Shown: piece after piece, positions 8,175 to 17,052 of the stretch
Position numbering within the stretch: position 1 is the stretch's first letter
Layout of the letters: the number at the start of each line of letters is the position of its first letter
Assembly (NCBI GenBank): GCA_024226535.1
Contig: JAAELP010000064.1
Coordinates: forward strand, 1-38,225
DNA from: Planctomycetota bacterium
GTDB lineage: Bacteria; Planctomycetota; Phycisphaerae; Phycisphaerales; SM1A02
Reading direction: 5' to 3'
DNA length: 38,225 bases
Made by a program: the position numbers and the translations under genes
Notes under the pieces: generated by a model
Told to the model about the DNA's origin: nothing
The model's database searches: none
What the model saw: the letters and a program-made list of their open reading frames with translations, nothing else

Positions 8175-11075
8175 CTACGACCAGTTCGCGATGATGATCA
8201 GCAGATCGCTGAATCCCACGTTCCCGTTCTCGTCGAGGTCGCCGGGGCACCCGGTCGGCGGATCGACGCAGTCGCCCCAGAGCGCGATCAGTGCGATGAT
8301 GTCGCCGAAGTTGACCGTCCCGTCGTCGTTGAGATCCGCGTCCACCTCGCAGATGTCGAGGATGCCGTTGCCGTCCAGGTCCAGCTCCGGGAACAGCAGG
8401 ATCTGCTGGGAGTCCGCGACACCATCGTGATCGCAGTCGGTGATCTCGCCGCCGAGGGCGGAGTTCGGGGCCACGGCGATCGACAGAATCTCCAGCGGCG
8501 CCACGGTGCCGAAGCTCGCGTCGCCGAAGCGAACCTCCGTCGGCGTCGTCGCCAGCGCGGCGCCGGCCGTGCCCACCGCGATACCCTCCGCGGTCGAGCC
8601 GCCGCACAACGCGTAGAGGTTCACGGCCGAGCCCGTGAACGCGGCGCGGATCCAGACCTGGTCGAGACGCTTGACGACGAAGCGCGGCACGCTGATGGTC
8701 TCGGTCACCACCCCTCCGTTGGTCACGTGACCGAGGAGCGTGCCGAGCAGCAGGTCCGCCTCGAGGCGGAGGTGCTCGTCGGCGTCACCCCAGATCGTCG
8801 CGAGGGGCAGGTAGCGAGCGAGGTTGCGCATCGACTCGTCGAAGCCGGTCGCCGGCAGGCGCATCGACAGCTCGATCGTGTGCTCCGGTCCGAGTGCCGG
8901 CAGCGGCTGCGCGACGTGCTCGGCGGAATAGGCCGAACCGTCATTCACGCCGCCGTTGATGGGAGCGATCGGGTAGCCGGGGTACTCGTTGGCGTGCATG
9001 GCCTCCACGGCGACGAGGAAGTCGCACGCGTAGTTCTCCGCCTCGTTGTCGGCGATCCCCAGACGCAGACGAGGCACGTAGCCCGCCACGAAGTCGGACG
9101 TATCGACGGAGAGCACGCAACGCACCCACTGGTCGCGTTCGGCGAGCTTGAAGATCCCCTCGGCGACCGTGCTGCCGTCGGTCAACTCCGCGGTGAGCCA
9201 CACGCCCTCGGGACCGATGATGTTCACCCAGAACGACACGCTCGCGGTGCCCGGGGGCAGGCTCGCGGTGGGCCCGGCGATCTCGACGTCCAGAACCGTC
9301 GTGCCGGGTGCGTCCTCGGCGCGCTGGAGGCGGTAGACCGGGCCCAGCGTCGGCGCGTTCAGCGGCGCGCCGGTGACCGGGTGATTCGCCGATCCCCCGC
9401 CGGGCTGGATGAACGTCCGCGTCGCGCCCGGCGTGGACGCGAACCCGGTGAGCTGTCCCGACGCGCTGCTCACCCACAGGTGATTCGTGCCTCCCGGCCC
9501 CACCGCGAGCCCGCATCGAGGCGCCGTGAGCACGGGCCGCGTCATCCGGTGAATGCTGACGGAACCCGGGAACGAGTTGAAGTACGGAACGACCACGGAG
9601 TCGCCGTACAGCAGCGCAACCGGCGACTTCGTCGGCGTCGGCACCCGCGCGATCGTCGTGAAGTTCCGGGCGTCATCGGAGAACAGGATCCGGCTGTGCT
9701 TGGCCCCGAACGACGGGGCCTGGTGGTACACCCGGGCGACCACGGCGGTGCTGCGCTCCGGCGCCGGCCGGTGCATCCACTCGCCGATCAGGAAATCGAG
9801 GTTGGAGTTCGCTCCGGTCCCGATCTCCTGCCCGTGCAGGCGGGTGAACGTCGCGCCGTCCGCGGGATCGACGGGCACGGTGATCTCGAGGTGACTCCCG
9901 CTGAGCAGATCGGCGCCGACGATCAGCGTGTTGAGATCGTGACCGGGAATGCACCCCCAGAACTGGTTGGCAATCCGCAGCTCCGGACCCGGATCGCCGG
10001 CGGCGACGCCGTGGAACCCGTCGTGACGCGTCCAGTTGCCGAGGTCGTCGTATGCGTCCCAGTCGGAGCAGGTGAAGAGCTTGACCTCGCTGTTCGCCTG
10101 CCCGTCTCCGATCCCGAGCACGACGCCGCGCGGCGTCCATCCCGCGCTGTGGAAGTGCTCGCCGTCGCGAATGCTCTCGTACAGGGGAACGGTCGGTCCG
10201 AACGACCACTCCGCGGCCGCGCTGGCGCGCGTCGCCTCGACGATGAAGAGCTGCCCGCCCTTCTTCGGCTCCGGCTTGTCGCTGTCGTTGATGTAGTCCA
10301 CGAACGGAATGAACGCGCTCAGGAGCGGCGATCCAAGCTCGCGCGGATAGTAGCTCTGGAGGGCCGCGGCCCGCAGACGCTTCCAGCCCAGGGCCGTGGC
10401 GTCACCGCCGAGCGGCGGACCGTCGTACTCGATCGACCACTGCCATCCGCCGCCGAGCAGGTGCCGATAGGTGAGCAGACTGACGCCCTCCGCCTGCCAG
10501 TCGCGGTTGCCGGGATCCTCGTTCACGTCGTGTTTGCGTTCGCACAGGAAGACGAACGTCCCGGGGAGGACCGTTCCCGCCTTCGGCTCGTACGCGTGGT
10601 GCGGGAGTTGGAGCGGATCGCCGTTCAGCGCGTCACGGACCGTGGTCCCCGCGTCGTTGCGACGCATGTCGATGGTGAACGTCGCCGGGCCGGCGACGTC
10701 GTCCCCGATCCAGAACTCCATCGTGCTCGAGAAGCTGTCGAACATCGCGAGCACCGGCGTGGCGTCGTCGCGATCGAACCCGCACCAGGTCGAGATGACG
10801 CTGCGGCTGTCGGTGCTCACCGCTTCCCACGCTCCGAGGGAGGCGACGACGCGGGCCGACTCGTAGCGGGCGCCATCCGCGGTCACCGCCGCCCCGGTCG
10901 GATCGATCGTCGCGTAGCCCCGCGTCACCTGGGCGGGAGCGAGGTCCCCGGTCTGTCCACCGTCGAACGTCGCGGTCAGGAGGGAGTCGTCCGGGCCGTC
11001 GCCGGCGCGCGCCACCCCGACGACGGAACCGACCGCCACCGCCAGCGACCAGAAGATCCGGTCGATCCGCGCCAT
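8175..11075 (-). CDS. Large exported protein with dockerin-like C-terminus (paralog A)
   Basis: This 966-residue paralog of the next gene downstream is collinear over its full length, with shared blocks such as GEHFHSAGWTPRGV, VANQFWGCIPG/IANQFWGCIPG and EWMHRPAPERSTAVVAR. A signal peptide (MARIDRIFWSLAVAVGSVVGVARA) is present. The start at 11075 was chosen because AGGAGGAG lies about 10 bases upstream; a GTG 30 bases earlier would place that purine run inside the gene. The domain order is a propeller-like region with a BNR-like block (SDDARNFTTIARVP), a LamG-like beta-sandwich, then two dockerin-like repeats (DADLNDDGTVNFGDIIALIALWG; PGDLDENGNVGFSDLLIIIANWS). Paralog B follows 141 bases downstream on the same strand and may share its transcript. 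Function is unknown. Confidence 0.82.
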   Translation of the reverse strand: MARIDRIFWSLAVAVGSVVGVARAGDGPDDSLLTATFDGGQTGDLAPAQVTRGYATIDPTGAAVTADGARYESARVVASLGAWEAVSTDSRSVISTWCGFDRDDATPVLAMFDSFSSTMEFWIGDDVAGPATFTIDMRRNDAGTTVRDALNGDPLQLPHHAYEPKAGTVLPGTFVFLCERKHDVNEDPGNRDWQAEGVSLLTYRHLLGGGWQWSIEYDGPPLGGDATALGWKRLRAAALQSYYPRELGSPLLSAFIPFVDYINDSDKPEPKKGGQLFIVEATRASAAAEWSFGPTVPLYESIRDGEHFHSAGWTPRGVVLGIGDGQANSEVKLFTCSDWDAYDDLGNWTRHDGFHGVAAGDPGPELRIANQFWGCIPGHDLNTLIVGADLLSGSHLEITVPVDPADGATFTRLHGQEIGTGANSNLDFLIGEWMHRPAPERSTAVVARVYHQAPSFGAKHSRILFSDDARNFTTIARVPTPTKSPVALLYGDSVVVPYFNSFPGSVSIHRMTRPVLTAPRCGLAVGPGGTNHLWVSSASGQLTGFASTPGATRTFIQPGGGSANHPVTGAPLNAPTLGPVYRLQRAEDAPGTTVLDVEIAGPTASLPPGTASVSFWVNIIGPEGVWLTAELTDGSTVAEGIFKLAERDQWVRCVLSVDTSDFVAGYVPRLRLGIADNEAENYACDFLVAVEAMHANEYPGYPIAPINGGVNDGSAYSAEHVAQPLPALGPEHTIELSMRLPATGFDESMRNLARYLPLATIWGDADEHLRLEADLLLGTLLGHVTNGGVVTETISVPRFVVKRLDQVWIRAAFTGSAVNLYALCGGSTAEGIAVGTAGAALATTPTEVRFGDASFGTVAPLEILSIAVAPNSALGGEITDCDHDGVADSQQILLFPELDLDGNGILDICEVDADLNDDGTVNFGDIIALIALWGDCVDPPTGCPGDLDENGNVGFSDLLIIIANWS

Positions 11076-11211
11076 GAGATGCGTGCTCCTCCTCACGGGC
11101 GACACCCGTGCTCGTCTCGTCCTCTCTCCTTGAGCCTAGCGGGCCCCGGGGGGGAGGCAAGCGCCGATGCGGCAACCGGGGCCCGGTCCGGAAACACACG
11201 CCGTGGAGGCA

Positions 11212-11739
11212 TTACGAGGGCGGTTCGATCACCCGCTGGCGACGCGGGGTCGCCGGGTCGCCGGCGACGACGGTCCACGCCGGGACCTCGCCGGCCACCG
11301 TCGACCGCGCCCCCACCACGGCCCCGGGACCGAGCGTCGTCCCGGGCAGGATGAGGGCGTCGGCCGCCACCCAGGAGTCGTCGCCGAGGGCGATCGGCGC
11401 CACCGCCGTCCCGTCGCGATCCCGCCGTTCCGTCGAGAGCGTCGCGTACTGGGCGATCGCGCAGCGGTCGCCCAGGACGATCGGCGCCCGCGCCCGCAAC
11501 GCCACGTCGTCACCGATCATCGCGCGGTCCCCGAACCGAACGTTCCACGGCCGGTCGATATGCGTCGTGCGCCGCACCTTGGTGTTCGGGGTGACGAACG
11601 CGCCGAAGAGACGGAGCAGGACGCGTCGTCCCTTGAACCAACCGTAGGGTGTCATGCGGAACGCGAGACGCCCGATCGTGCGCCACCAGAACGCGCGGAA
11701 CGGCGGGTCCGGCGCGGCCACCGGCGGCTCAGCCGTCAT
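11212..11739 (-). CDS. WcaF-like hexapeptide acyltransferase, lacking the usual catalytic His
   Basis: This protein of about 175 residues has a left-handed beta-helix built from hexapeptide repeats (WNVRFGDRAMIGDDVALRAR, WVAADALILPGTTLGPGAVVGA) and resembles WcaF/CatB-type O-acetyltransferases of polysaccharide loci. The start at 11739 is preferred because GGAG lies 6 bases upstream; an alternative ATG at 11751 lacks this. It overlaps the end of the upstream paralog by 11 bases, so the two are co-translated. In the family a SHD motif supplies the catalytic His; here the position reads STERRD, so the residue appears to be missing. It may be non-catalytic, act on a different substrate, or form a mixed trimer with its neighbour. 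Confidence 0.8.
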   Translation of the reverse strand: MTAEPPVAAPDPPFRAFWWRTIGRLAFRMTPYGWFKGRRVLLRLFGAFVTPNTKVRRTTHIDRPWNVRFGDRAMIGDDVALRARAPIVLGDRCAIAQYATLSTERRDRDGTAVAPIALGDDSWVAADALILPGTTLGPGAVVGARSTVAGEVPAWTVVAGDPATPRRQRVIEPPS

Positions 11740-12328
11740 GCGACGCTCCATCGGCGGACACGACGCGAGCCGGATTGCCGCGCAACTCGACCCCGTCGTC
11801 GGCCACGCTCCGGTACACGCTCGCCCGCGGGTGCACCCAGACCCCGCTCCCGAGCGTCACGCCCGGCCCGACGTAGGCATCGATCCCCACCAGCGATCCC
11901 GCCCCGATGGCGATCGGCGGACGCGTCTGCGGGAAACGCGAGTCGAAGATGTCGTGAGAGCCGGCGCAGAGATGGCAGCGGTAGTCGAGCACGACACCGT
12001 CCCCGATCGTGATCGTGCCCAGCGAGTAGAGGATGACGCGATCGCCGACATCGACGTCGTTCCCGAGCCGCAGGTTCCACGGAATGACCGCCTCGACGCC
12101 GGACCCGAAGCGGCACCCGCGTCCGACGGTCGCTCCGAACCCTCGCAACAAGGTTGATCGGAAGGATGGGAACAACGCCCACGCGAGCCGTCCCAGCGAG
12201 TTCCAGACGATCCGCACGAGACGCTGACGCACCGACCACGGGGACCTTCGAAGCGGTGGTGCGGCGGCGATACGCGCGCGGTTCTCGCGGGCGACGTCGC
12301 TGTCCGGAGCCTCGATCATTGAGGGCAT
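11729..12328 (-). CDS. WcaF-like hexapeptide O-acyltransferase
   Basis: This 199-residue left-handed beta-helix acyltransferase of the WcaF/colanic-acid type shows hexapeptide repeats and the catalytic His block CAGSHDIFDS (H125, in SHD). The segment PWNLRLGNDVDVGDRVILYSLGTITIGDG is typical of the family. It probably transfers acetyl from acetyl-CoA to a sugar hydroxyl in the cytoplasm. The ATG at 12328 has no clear ribosome site, and an ATG three codons later is also possible. It overlaps the following paralog, indicating tandem duplication and divergence. The pair sits between genes for exported proteins, about 10 kb from the polysaccharide locus. Confidence 0.85.
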   Translation of the reverse strand: MPSMIEAPDSDVARENRARIAAAPPLRRSPWSVRQRLVRIVWNSLGRLAWALFPSFRSTLLRGFGATVGRGCRFGSGVEAVIPWNLRLGNDVDVGDRVILYSLGTITIGDGVVLDYRCHLCAGSHDIFDSRFPQTRPPIAIGAGSLVGIDAYVGPGVTLGSGVWVHPRASVYRSVADDGVELRGNPARVVSADGASHDG

Positions 12329-12359
12329 GATAGCGGATCGGTCAGGCGCGCGAGCTTGC

Positions 12360-13925
12360 TCAGCACGGACCCCACACCGAGATCAGGGCCAGGATGTCGG
12401 CGAAGTCGGCGGCGCCGCTGCCGTTCACGTCCGCGGCGCAACCGCCACACCCCCAGCCGGCAACGACCAGCAGAATGTCGGCGAAGTCCACCGCGCCACT
12501 CCCGTCGAGGTCGCCGATGCAGCCGGGCTCACAGTCGTCGGGGACGCCGTTTCCGTTGACATCGTTGCTCGCGCCGAGGGCGATGTCGCACAGGTCGAGC
12601 TCGCCGTTCACGTTGCAATCGCCGAGCCCCACGAAGATGTACGCGGCGCCGGAGTTCGAACCCGCGTCATCGTTGCGATCGGCGCCGACGATGGCGCGCT
12701 CGCCATCGATGGCCACCGGGTAGCCGAACTCGTCGCCGAGGCAGCAGAACTCGCAGCACTCGCCGCGATCGGAGGCGGTGAGCTTTGCTTCCTCCACCCA
12801 CGAAACACCGTCATGGCGGAAGAGATACGACGCCCCGGCGTTGGGCACCGGGTCGTCCTCGCCGGGCATCCCCACGATGATGAGGTCGCCGCTCACCGCC
12901 ACGGAGACCCCGAACTCGTCGCCGGGCGCGCCGTCGGAAGCGGTCAGCTTCTGCTCCTCGTTCCACGCGGCGCCGTCGTAGCGGAACACGTACGCCGATC
13001 CGGGGGTGGTGCTCGGGATCGCGAGGTCGTCGCTCGCCCAGGCGCCGACGACGATGGTTTCGCCAAACACGTCCACGTCGTACCCGAACTCCTCGGCCGC
13101 GGCGCCGTCGGACGCGGTCAGCTTCGCCTCCTGAACCCAGACGCCCTTGACGCGCCGGAACACCCATGCCGCGCCGGCCTGCTCGCCAAGCTCGTCGTCG
13201 TGCATCGCTCCGACCACGACCACGTCGCCGCTGGCCGCGATCGAGTAGCCGAACATCGCCTGCACGCTTGGCTCCGGGTTCAGGAACTGATGCTCCTGCA
13301 CCCACTTCGCGCCGTTGTGCCGGTACGCGTACGCGAGCCCGGGTCCGTCCTCGACGCGCTGATCCGCCCCGACCACGATGAGGTCGCCGCTCAGATCGAG
13401 GGCGCATCCGAACTCGTCCTTGGTCGAACCCTCGGTCGCCGTGAGCTTCTGATCGAGCGCCCACGTTGCGCCGTCGTGGCGGTAGACGTACGCGGAGCCG
13501 GACTGGCCACCGCTCGGGTCGTCGTCACGCGAGCCCACCACGGCCACGTCACCCTCGATCGAGACGGAGTAGCCGTAGTGGTCGTGCTGGGACTCGTCGA
13601 AGGCCGTGAGCTTCTGCTCCTGGATCCAGTTCACGCCATCGAAGCGGTAGACGTACGCAGATCCGGAGTCCGCGAAGCCGTTGTTGCTGTCGAGGATCGC
13701 GCCGACGATCGCCACATCCCCGCTGATCGCGACGACGAAGCCGAAGTGATCGCTGTCAGGGTTCTCCGGGTCCTGGTCGTCGGGCAGCAGCTTCCGGTTC
13801 TCGTTGCTCGGGCACGGCGGACCGGCCGCACGGCTCGTAGACACCAGCAGCCCGGCCACCGCCAACACGAGGAACGCCCAGCGCAGCGTCCACCGGTTCC
13901 TTTCAGATTCACGTCCGACGATCAT
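12360..13925 (-). CDS. Exported FG-GAP (integrin-like) repeat protein with dockerin-like C-terminus
   Basis: The 521-residue protein has a signal peptide (hydrophobic run WAFLVLAVAGLLVSTSRAA). About seven FG-GAP/integrin-alpha-like repeats follow, each with an FG(Y/C)xVxxxGD(V/L)xxVGA core, an acidic calcium-like loop and a GSAYVYRxDGxxW closing strand. They should form a seven-bladed beta-propeller. Two calcium-loop repeats end the protein (GDLDGSGAVDFADILLVVAGWG; ADVNGSGAADFADILALISVWGPC), preceded by DVNGNGVPDDCEPG. The start is the ATG at 13925, with purine-rich GGAGGTAGAGG upstream. The role is probably extracellular adhesion or matrix binding, by family resemblance only. It lies 24 bases downstream of the PhoD-like gene. 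Confidence 0.88.
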   Translation of the reverse strand: MIVGRESERNRWTLRWAFLVLAVAGLLVSTSRAAGPPCPSNENRKLLPDDQDPENPDSDHFGFVVAISGDVAIVGAILDSNNGFADSGSAYVYRFDGVNWIQEQKLTAFDESQHDHYGYSVSIEGDVAVVGSRDDDPSGGQSGSAYVYRHDGATWALDQKLTATEGSTKDEFGCALDLSGDLIVVGADQRVEDGPGLAYAYRHNGAKWVQEHQFLNPEPSVQAMFGYSIAASGDVVVVGAMHDDELGEQAGAAWVFRRVKGVWVQEAKLTASDGAAAEEFGYDVDVFGETIVVGAWASDDLAIPSTTPGSAYVFRYDGAAWNEEQKLTASDGAPGDEFGVSVAVSGDLIIVGMPGEDDPVPNAGASYLFRHDGVSWVEEAKLTASDRGECCEFCCLGDEFGYPVAIDGERAIVGADRNDDAGSNSGAAYIFVGLGDCNVNGELDLCDIALGASNDVNGNGVPDDCEPGCIGDLDGSGAVDFADILLVVAGWGCGGCAADVNGSGAADFADILALISVWGPC

Positions 13926-13949
13926 CACACCTCTACCTCCGCGACCATT

Positions 13950-16247
13950 CTACGGGAACGCACAGCACGGTCCCCACGCCCCGAGAATCACGAGGATGTC
14001 GGCGAACCCGACGTCGCCGGATTCGTCGAGGTCCTCCGGGCACCCGAGACACGGGCCCCACGCCCCGATCACCGCCAGGATGTCGGCGAAGTCCATCTCG
14101 CCGTTGCCGTTGAGGTCCGTCGGGCACGGCGCCGGGCCCGTCGGAGGCGAATACACCTCCTGGTGGACGATCGCGCCGTCCTCGCCGTCGCGAGCGGTGA
14201 TCGTGACCTGGAGGTTCTCCTCGTCGACCTGCACGTGCCCGTACAGGAACGTCGCCTGCTGATCGACCTCGTACGGCCCCCACCCGGTGTAGTGCGGATT
14301 CTCCACGAACGAACCGGCGAGGTCCAAGGCGTTCTGCGCCAACGGTGACACGCTCCACTCCGGGCGGATGTTCTGAGCGCAGTGCCAGTCCCACACGACG
14401 ATCTTGTGCCGATCCGCGGTCAGGAAGAACAACTGCGTGGTCGGCGCGTTGAAGACGCGGAACTCCTGCACGAGTTGGTCGCGCTCCGCCGTCCACTCCG
14501 GGAACTGCGTCACGACGCCGGCCTGGCCGGTGTTGACGATGTCCCCGACCAGCACGCCGTTCAGGAAGAACACCAGCGGCTTCGTGTTCTCGCGCAGGAG
14601 CGTCTTGATCTCTTCGAGTTGCGTCGCGCCCCAGAACGTGCGGTCGCCGCTGTCTCCGTTCCGGGCGTAGAGGCCGTCGGAGACGATGAAGAGGCAGCGG
14701 GCGGTGGTGAACCACGTGCCGTCGCTCCCTTCGCCGGCGCTGCCGGGCCCGGTGTCGGCGGGAAGCGTTCGCAGCCGGCGCCCGCTGAGGATCTCGAGGG
14801 CCACGGTGTTGGAGTGCTCGGCGACGTCCGGCGGGTCCGTGATCGCCAGGTCCCCCGCCCCGAAGCGCTTGCCGGCCCGGTCGTGGTTGTCACGCACGAA
14901 GACCGGGCTCGTTCGAGCGTACAGGCCGTGCTGCTCCATGTTGGTGACGAGCAACGCCCGGTAGTGCTGACGGAAACCGGCCACGGTCGTCGCCCGCGGG
15001 ATGAACGCGCCGACCGGGGTGTCGGCGTAGGCCACGTCGCCCAGGTGGAAGAAGAACGCGGGCGTGTGCGATCGCATGGTCAGGAAGGTCATCGCCGGCG
15101 TCGCCCCCGTCCCCCGGCGGCCGGCGGTCGCGCAGCTTCCGAAGGTGAAGTCGAAGGAGGTCGCCGGTCCGGCGTCGGCCGAGGCGAGGTGCAGCGTGCA
15201 GACGTTGGAGTCCACGGCGATCGAACCCCCGTCGTCGACGATCGCCTGAAACTCGTAGGTGGTGTTCGGATCGAGGCCCGGGATCGTCCGGTGGTCGATG
15301 TACTCGCCGGCGACCGGGACGACCGTGCTCGGCGCCCCCGCATCCACCCACGGATCGGGAGGCTTGCGGTAGCGGTACCGCACGGAGAGCGAGCCGCCGT
15401 TGACCGATCCGTGCACGCCGACCTCCAGCCCGTAGCGAACGCGAACGTCGATCTTCGCGGGATCGGACAGGGAGTGAGCGGCTCCGAGCTGAAGTCCCTC
15501 GTCGCCCCACAGCGCGTCGGCGGCGTTGGGACCCCATGAGAGTTCGCTTACGTGAACCTGCTTGTCGTCGGGGTGCTGGCTCAGGGGCATGGCCGTCCGG
15601 CAGCGCAGGACGATCTGCTGCACGAGCTGCGTGAAGTCGTGATCGTTCCGATCGAGCACGAGCGCGCCGTCGATCCACACCCGCAGGATTCCGTTGGACT
15701 GACCCGGATCCGACGCGCGGTAACGCAGACGCACCCGAACCGAGACGCGGGGCGGAACGGGCGTCGAGATCTGATAGCCCGAGAGCTGGGTGCCGAGCTG
15801 GAACCAGGAGCCCCCCGCCCCGTTGTATGCCTTGAGCAGCTCGCCCCCGCCCGTGTCCCGCAGTTGCAGGAACTGGAGATCACCCAGGCCGTCCATGTCC
15901 GCGTGGTGCTGAATGTACATCCGGAAGCCGATGTGCAGCTCCGGTAGCGGCTCCGTCTCGCGGAACGTGTAGCTGATCGACGACGCATGGGCCTGCGTCG
16001 ACGGACCCCTCACCGCCATGACGACGGTGCCGCGCAGCGGATTCGACGGATCGATCCCGGGGACGGGGTCCTCCCCGAGCGTGGTCCGTTCGCGTTGCAC
16101 GTCGTAGAGTTCGATCGTTCCCGGGTCGCCGAAGTTGAGGCGTGTGCGATGGGCCGCGTACCCGTGTCCCGGCGCACTGGCCATCACCGCCTGCGCGATC
16201 ATGACGATCGCGATGGGCACGGTGTGCCAGACGAGCCGCTGCGACAT
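13950..16247 (-). CDS. Exported PhoD-like metallophosphatase with beta-sandwich, Fn3-like and dockerin-like domains
   Basis: The 765-residue protein begins at the ATG at 16247, chosen for GGAGG 6 bases upstream and a following signal peptide (MSQRLVWHTVPIAIVMIAQAVMASA); the frame stays open for 48 further codons upstream. Residues about 30-255 look like a concanavalin-type jelly roll and about 265-355 like an Fn3-type domain. The PhoD-like core follows: FTFGSC at 367-372, HLGDVAYAD at 401-409, RDNHDR at 452-457 and FLTADRH at 608-614. These correspond to the metal-binding GDxxY, DDHD/E and GDxH boxes; the first Asp of the DDHD box is Asn here only if D453 is not its equivalent. Two dockerin-like repeats end the protein. 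It probably hydrolyses phosphate diesters or monoesters outside the cell. Confidence 0.83.
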   Translation of the reverse strand: MSQRLVWHTVPIAIVMIAQAVMASAPGHGYAAHRTRLNFGDPGTIELYDVQRERTTLGEDPVPGIDPSNPLRGTVVMAVRGPSTQAHASSISYTFRETEPLPELHIGFRMYIQHHADMDGLGDLQFLQLRDTGGGELLKAYNGAGGSWFQLGTQLSGYQISTPVPPRVSVRVRLRYRASDPGQSNGILRVWIDGALVLDRNDHDFTQLVQQIVLRCRTAMPLSQHPDDKQVHVSELSWGPNAADALWGDEGLQLGAAHSLSDPAKIDVRVRYGLEVGVHGSVNGGSLSVRYRYRKPPDPWVDAGAPSTVVPVAGEYIDHRTIPGLDPNTTYEFQAIVDDGGSIAVDSNVCTLHLASADAGPATSFDFTFGSCATAGRRGTGATPAMTFLTMRSHTPAFFFHLGDVAYADTPVGAFIPRATTVAGFRQHYRALLVTNMEQHGLYARTSPVFVRDNHDRAGKRFGAGDLAITDPPDVAEHSNTVALEILSGRRLRTLPADTGPGSAGEGSDGTWFTTARCLFIVSDGLYARNGDSGDRTFWGATQLEEIKTLLRENTKPLVFFLNGVLVGDIVNTGQAGVVTQFPEWTAERDQLVQEFRVFNAPTTQLFFLTADRHKIVVWDWHCAQNIRPEWSVSPLAQNALDLAGSFVENPHYTGWGPYEVDQQATFLYGHVQVDEENLQVTITARDGEDGAIVHQEVYSPPTGPAPCPTDLNGNGEMDFADILAVIGAWGPCLGCPEDLDESGDVGFADILVILGAWGPCCAFP

Positions 16248-16423
16248 GGGGAGCCTCCTCCGAGCGCACCACCGCGCGAACACCCGGCGCAGGATCATCA
16301 TAGGACCTGCCCGGCCAGCATCTCCCGAGGCCATGATGTGAGTATCGGGGCAGGAGCGGGACCGCATGAGGCCCTGTTCGGGAACGGACATACCGGACCC
16401 TGCGGGCCTGCTGTCGAGCTGCT

Positions 16424-17041
16424 CTAAGCGGTCAGCAGACCCCGCTCATCCAACAGGTTCAGGACCGCCTGGACCGACTCGGCGACGCTCAGCTTGTCGG
16501 TGCGCACGAGCAACTCGGCACGCTCCGGCGCCTCGTACGGATCGTCGATGCCGGTAAAACCCTTGATCTCGCCGGCGCGGGCCTTCACGTAGAGCCCCTT
16601 GGGATCGCGCTCCTCGGCGACCTCGAGCGGGCAGTCGATGAAGACCTCGAGGAACGGGAGCTTCGACTCGTCGTGCAAGGCGCGCGCCGCGTCGCGATCC
16701 GCGCGGTACGGGCTGATGAAGCTCGCGACGGTGATCATCCCCGCGTCGGCGAAGAGCTTCGCGACCTCGCCGATCCGGCGAATGTTCTCGGCGCGATCCT
16801 CCGCCGAGAAGCCGAGGTTCTTGTTCAGGCCGTGACGGACGTTGTCGCCGTCCAGGCAGTACGCGTGCTTGCCACGCTGCATGAGCACCTGCTCGAGCGC
16901 CACGGCGACGGTGCTCTTGCCGCTGCCGGACAGCCCGGTGAACCAGACCGTCGCCCCCTTCTGGCCGAGGTTCTTCTGGCGCTCTTCGCGGGTGACCGTG
17001 CCCTCGTGCCAGGTGATGTTCGTGGCAACCTGATCCGCCAT
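16424..17041 (-). CDS. cysC: Adenylyl-sulfate (APS) kinase
   Basis: This 205-residue kinase phosphorylates the 3' hydroxyl of adenylyl sulfate to give PAPS. The P-loop is GLSGSGKST at residues 36-44. The family signatures [16 protein letters not shown] and [10 protein letters not shown] are intact, as is [23 protein letters not shown]. It starts at the ATG at 17041 with GAGGAG overlapping the sat stop codon, so it is coupled to sat. In C. jejuni a CysC homolog (Cj1415) instead phosphorylates cytidine diphosphoramidate. Because sat is directly upstream I favour true APS kinase, but a second role in the phosphoramidate pathway 10 kb away cannot be excluded. Confidence 0.95.
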   Translation of the reverse strand: MADQVATNITWHEGTVTREERQKNLGQKGATVWFTGLSGSGKSTVAVALEQVLMQRGKHAYCLDGDNVRHGLNKNLGFSAEDRAENIRRIGEVAKLFADAGMITVASFISPYRADRDAARALHDESKLPFLEVFIDCPLEVAEERDPKGLYVKARAGEIKGFTGIDDPYEAPERAELLVRTDKLSVAESVQAVLNLLDERGLLTA

Positions 17042-17052
17042 GACTCGTCTCC

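Noticed and set aside
8112-11354. 1080-codon open frame on the plus strand opposite the exported paralog
   Set aside because: The composition is typical of a shadow frame, and the minus strand encodes a signal peptide, conserved blocks and dockerin-like repeats with a paralog beside it.
16424-17041. cysC as the dedicated cytidine diphosphoramidate kinase of the phosphoramidate pathway
   Set aside because: It shares an operon and translational coupling with sat, and has canonical APS kinase motifs, so APS kinase is the simpler call. The alternative is kept only as a question in the findings.
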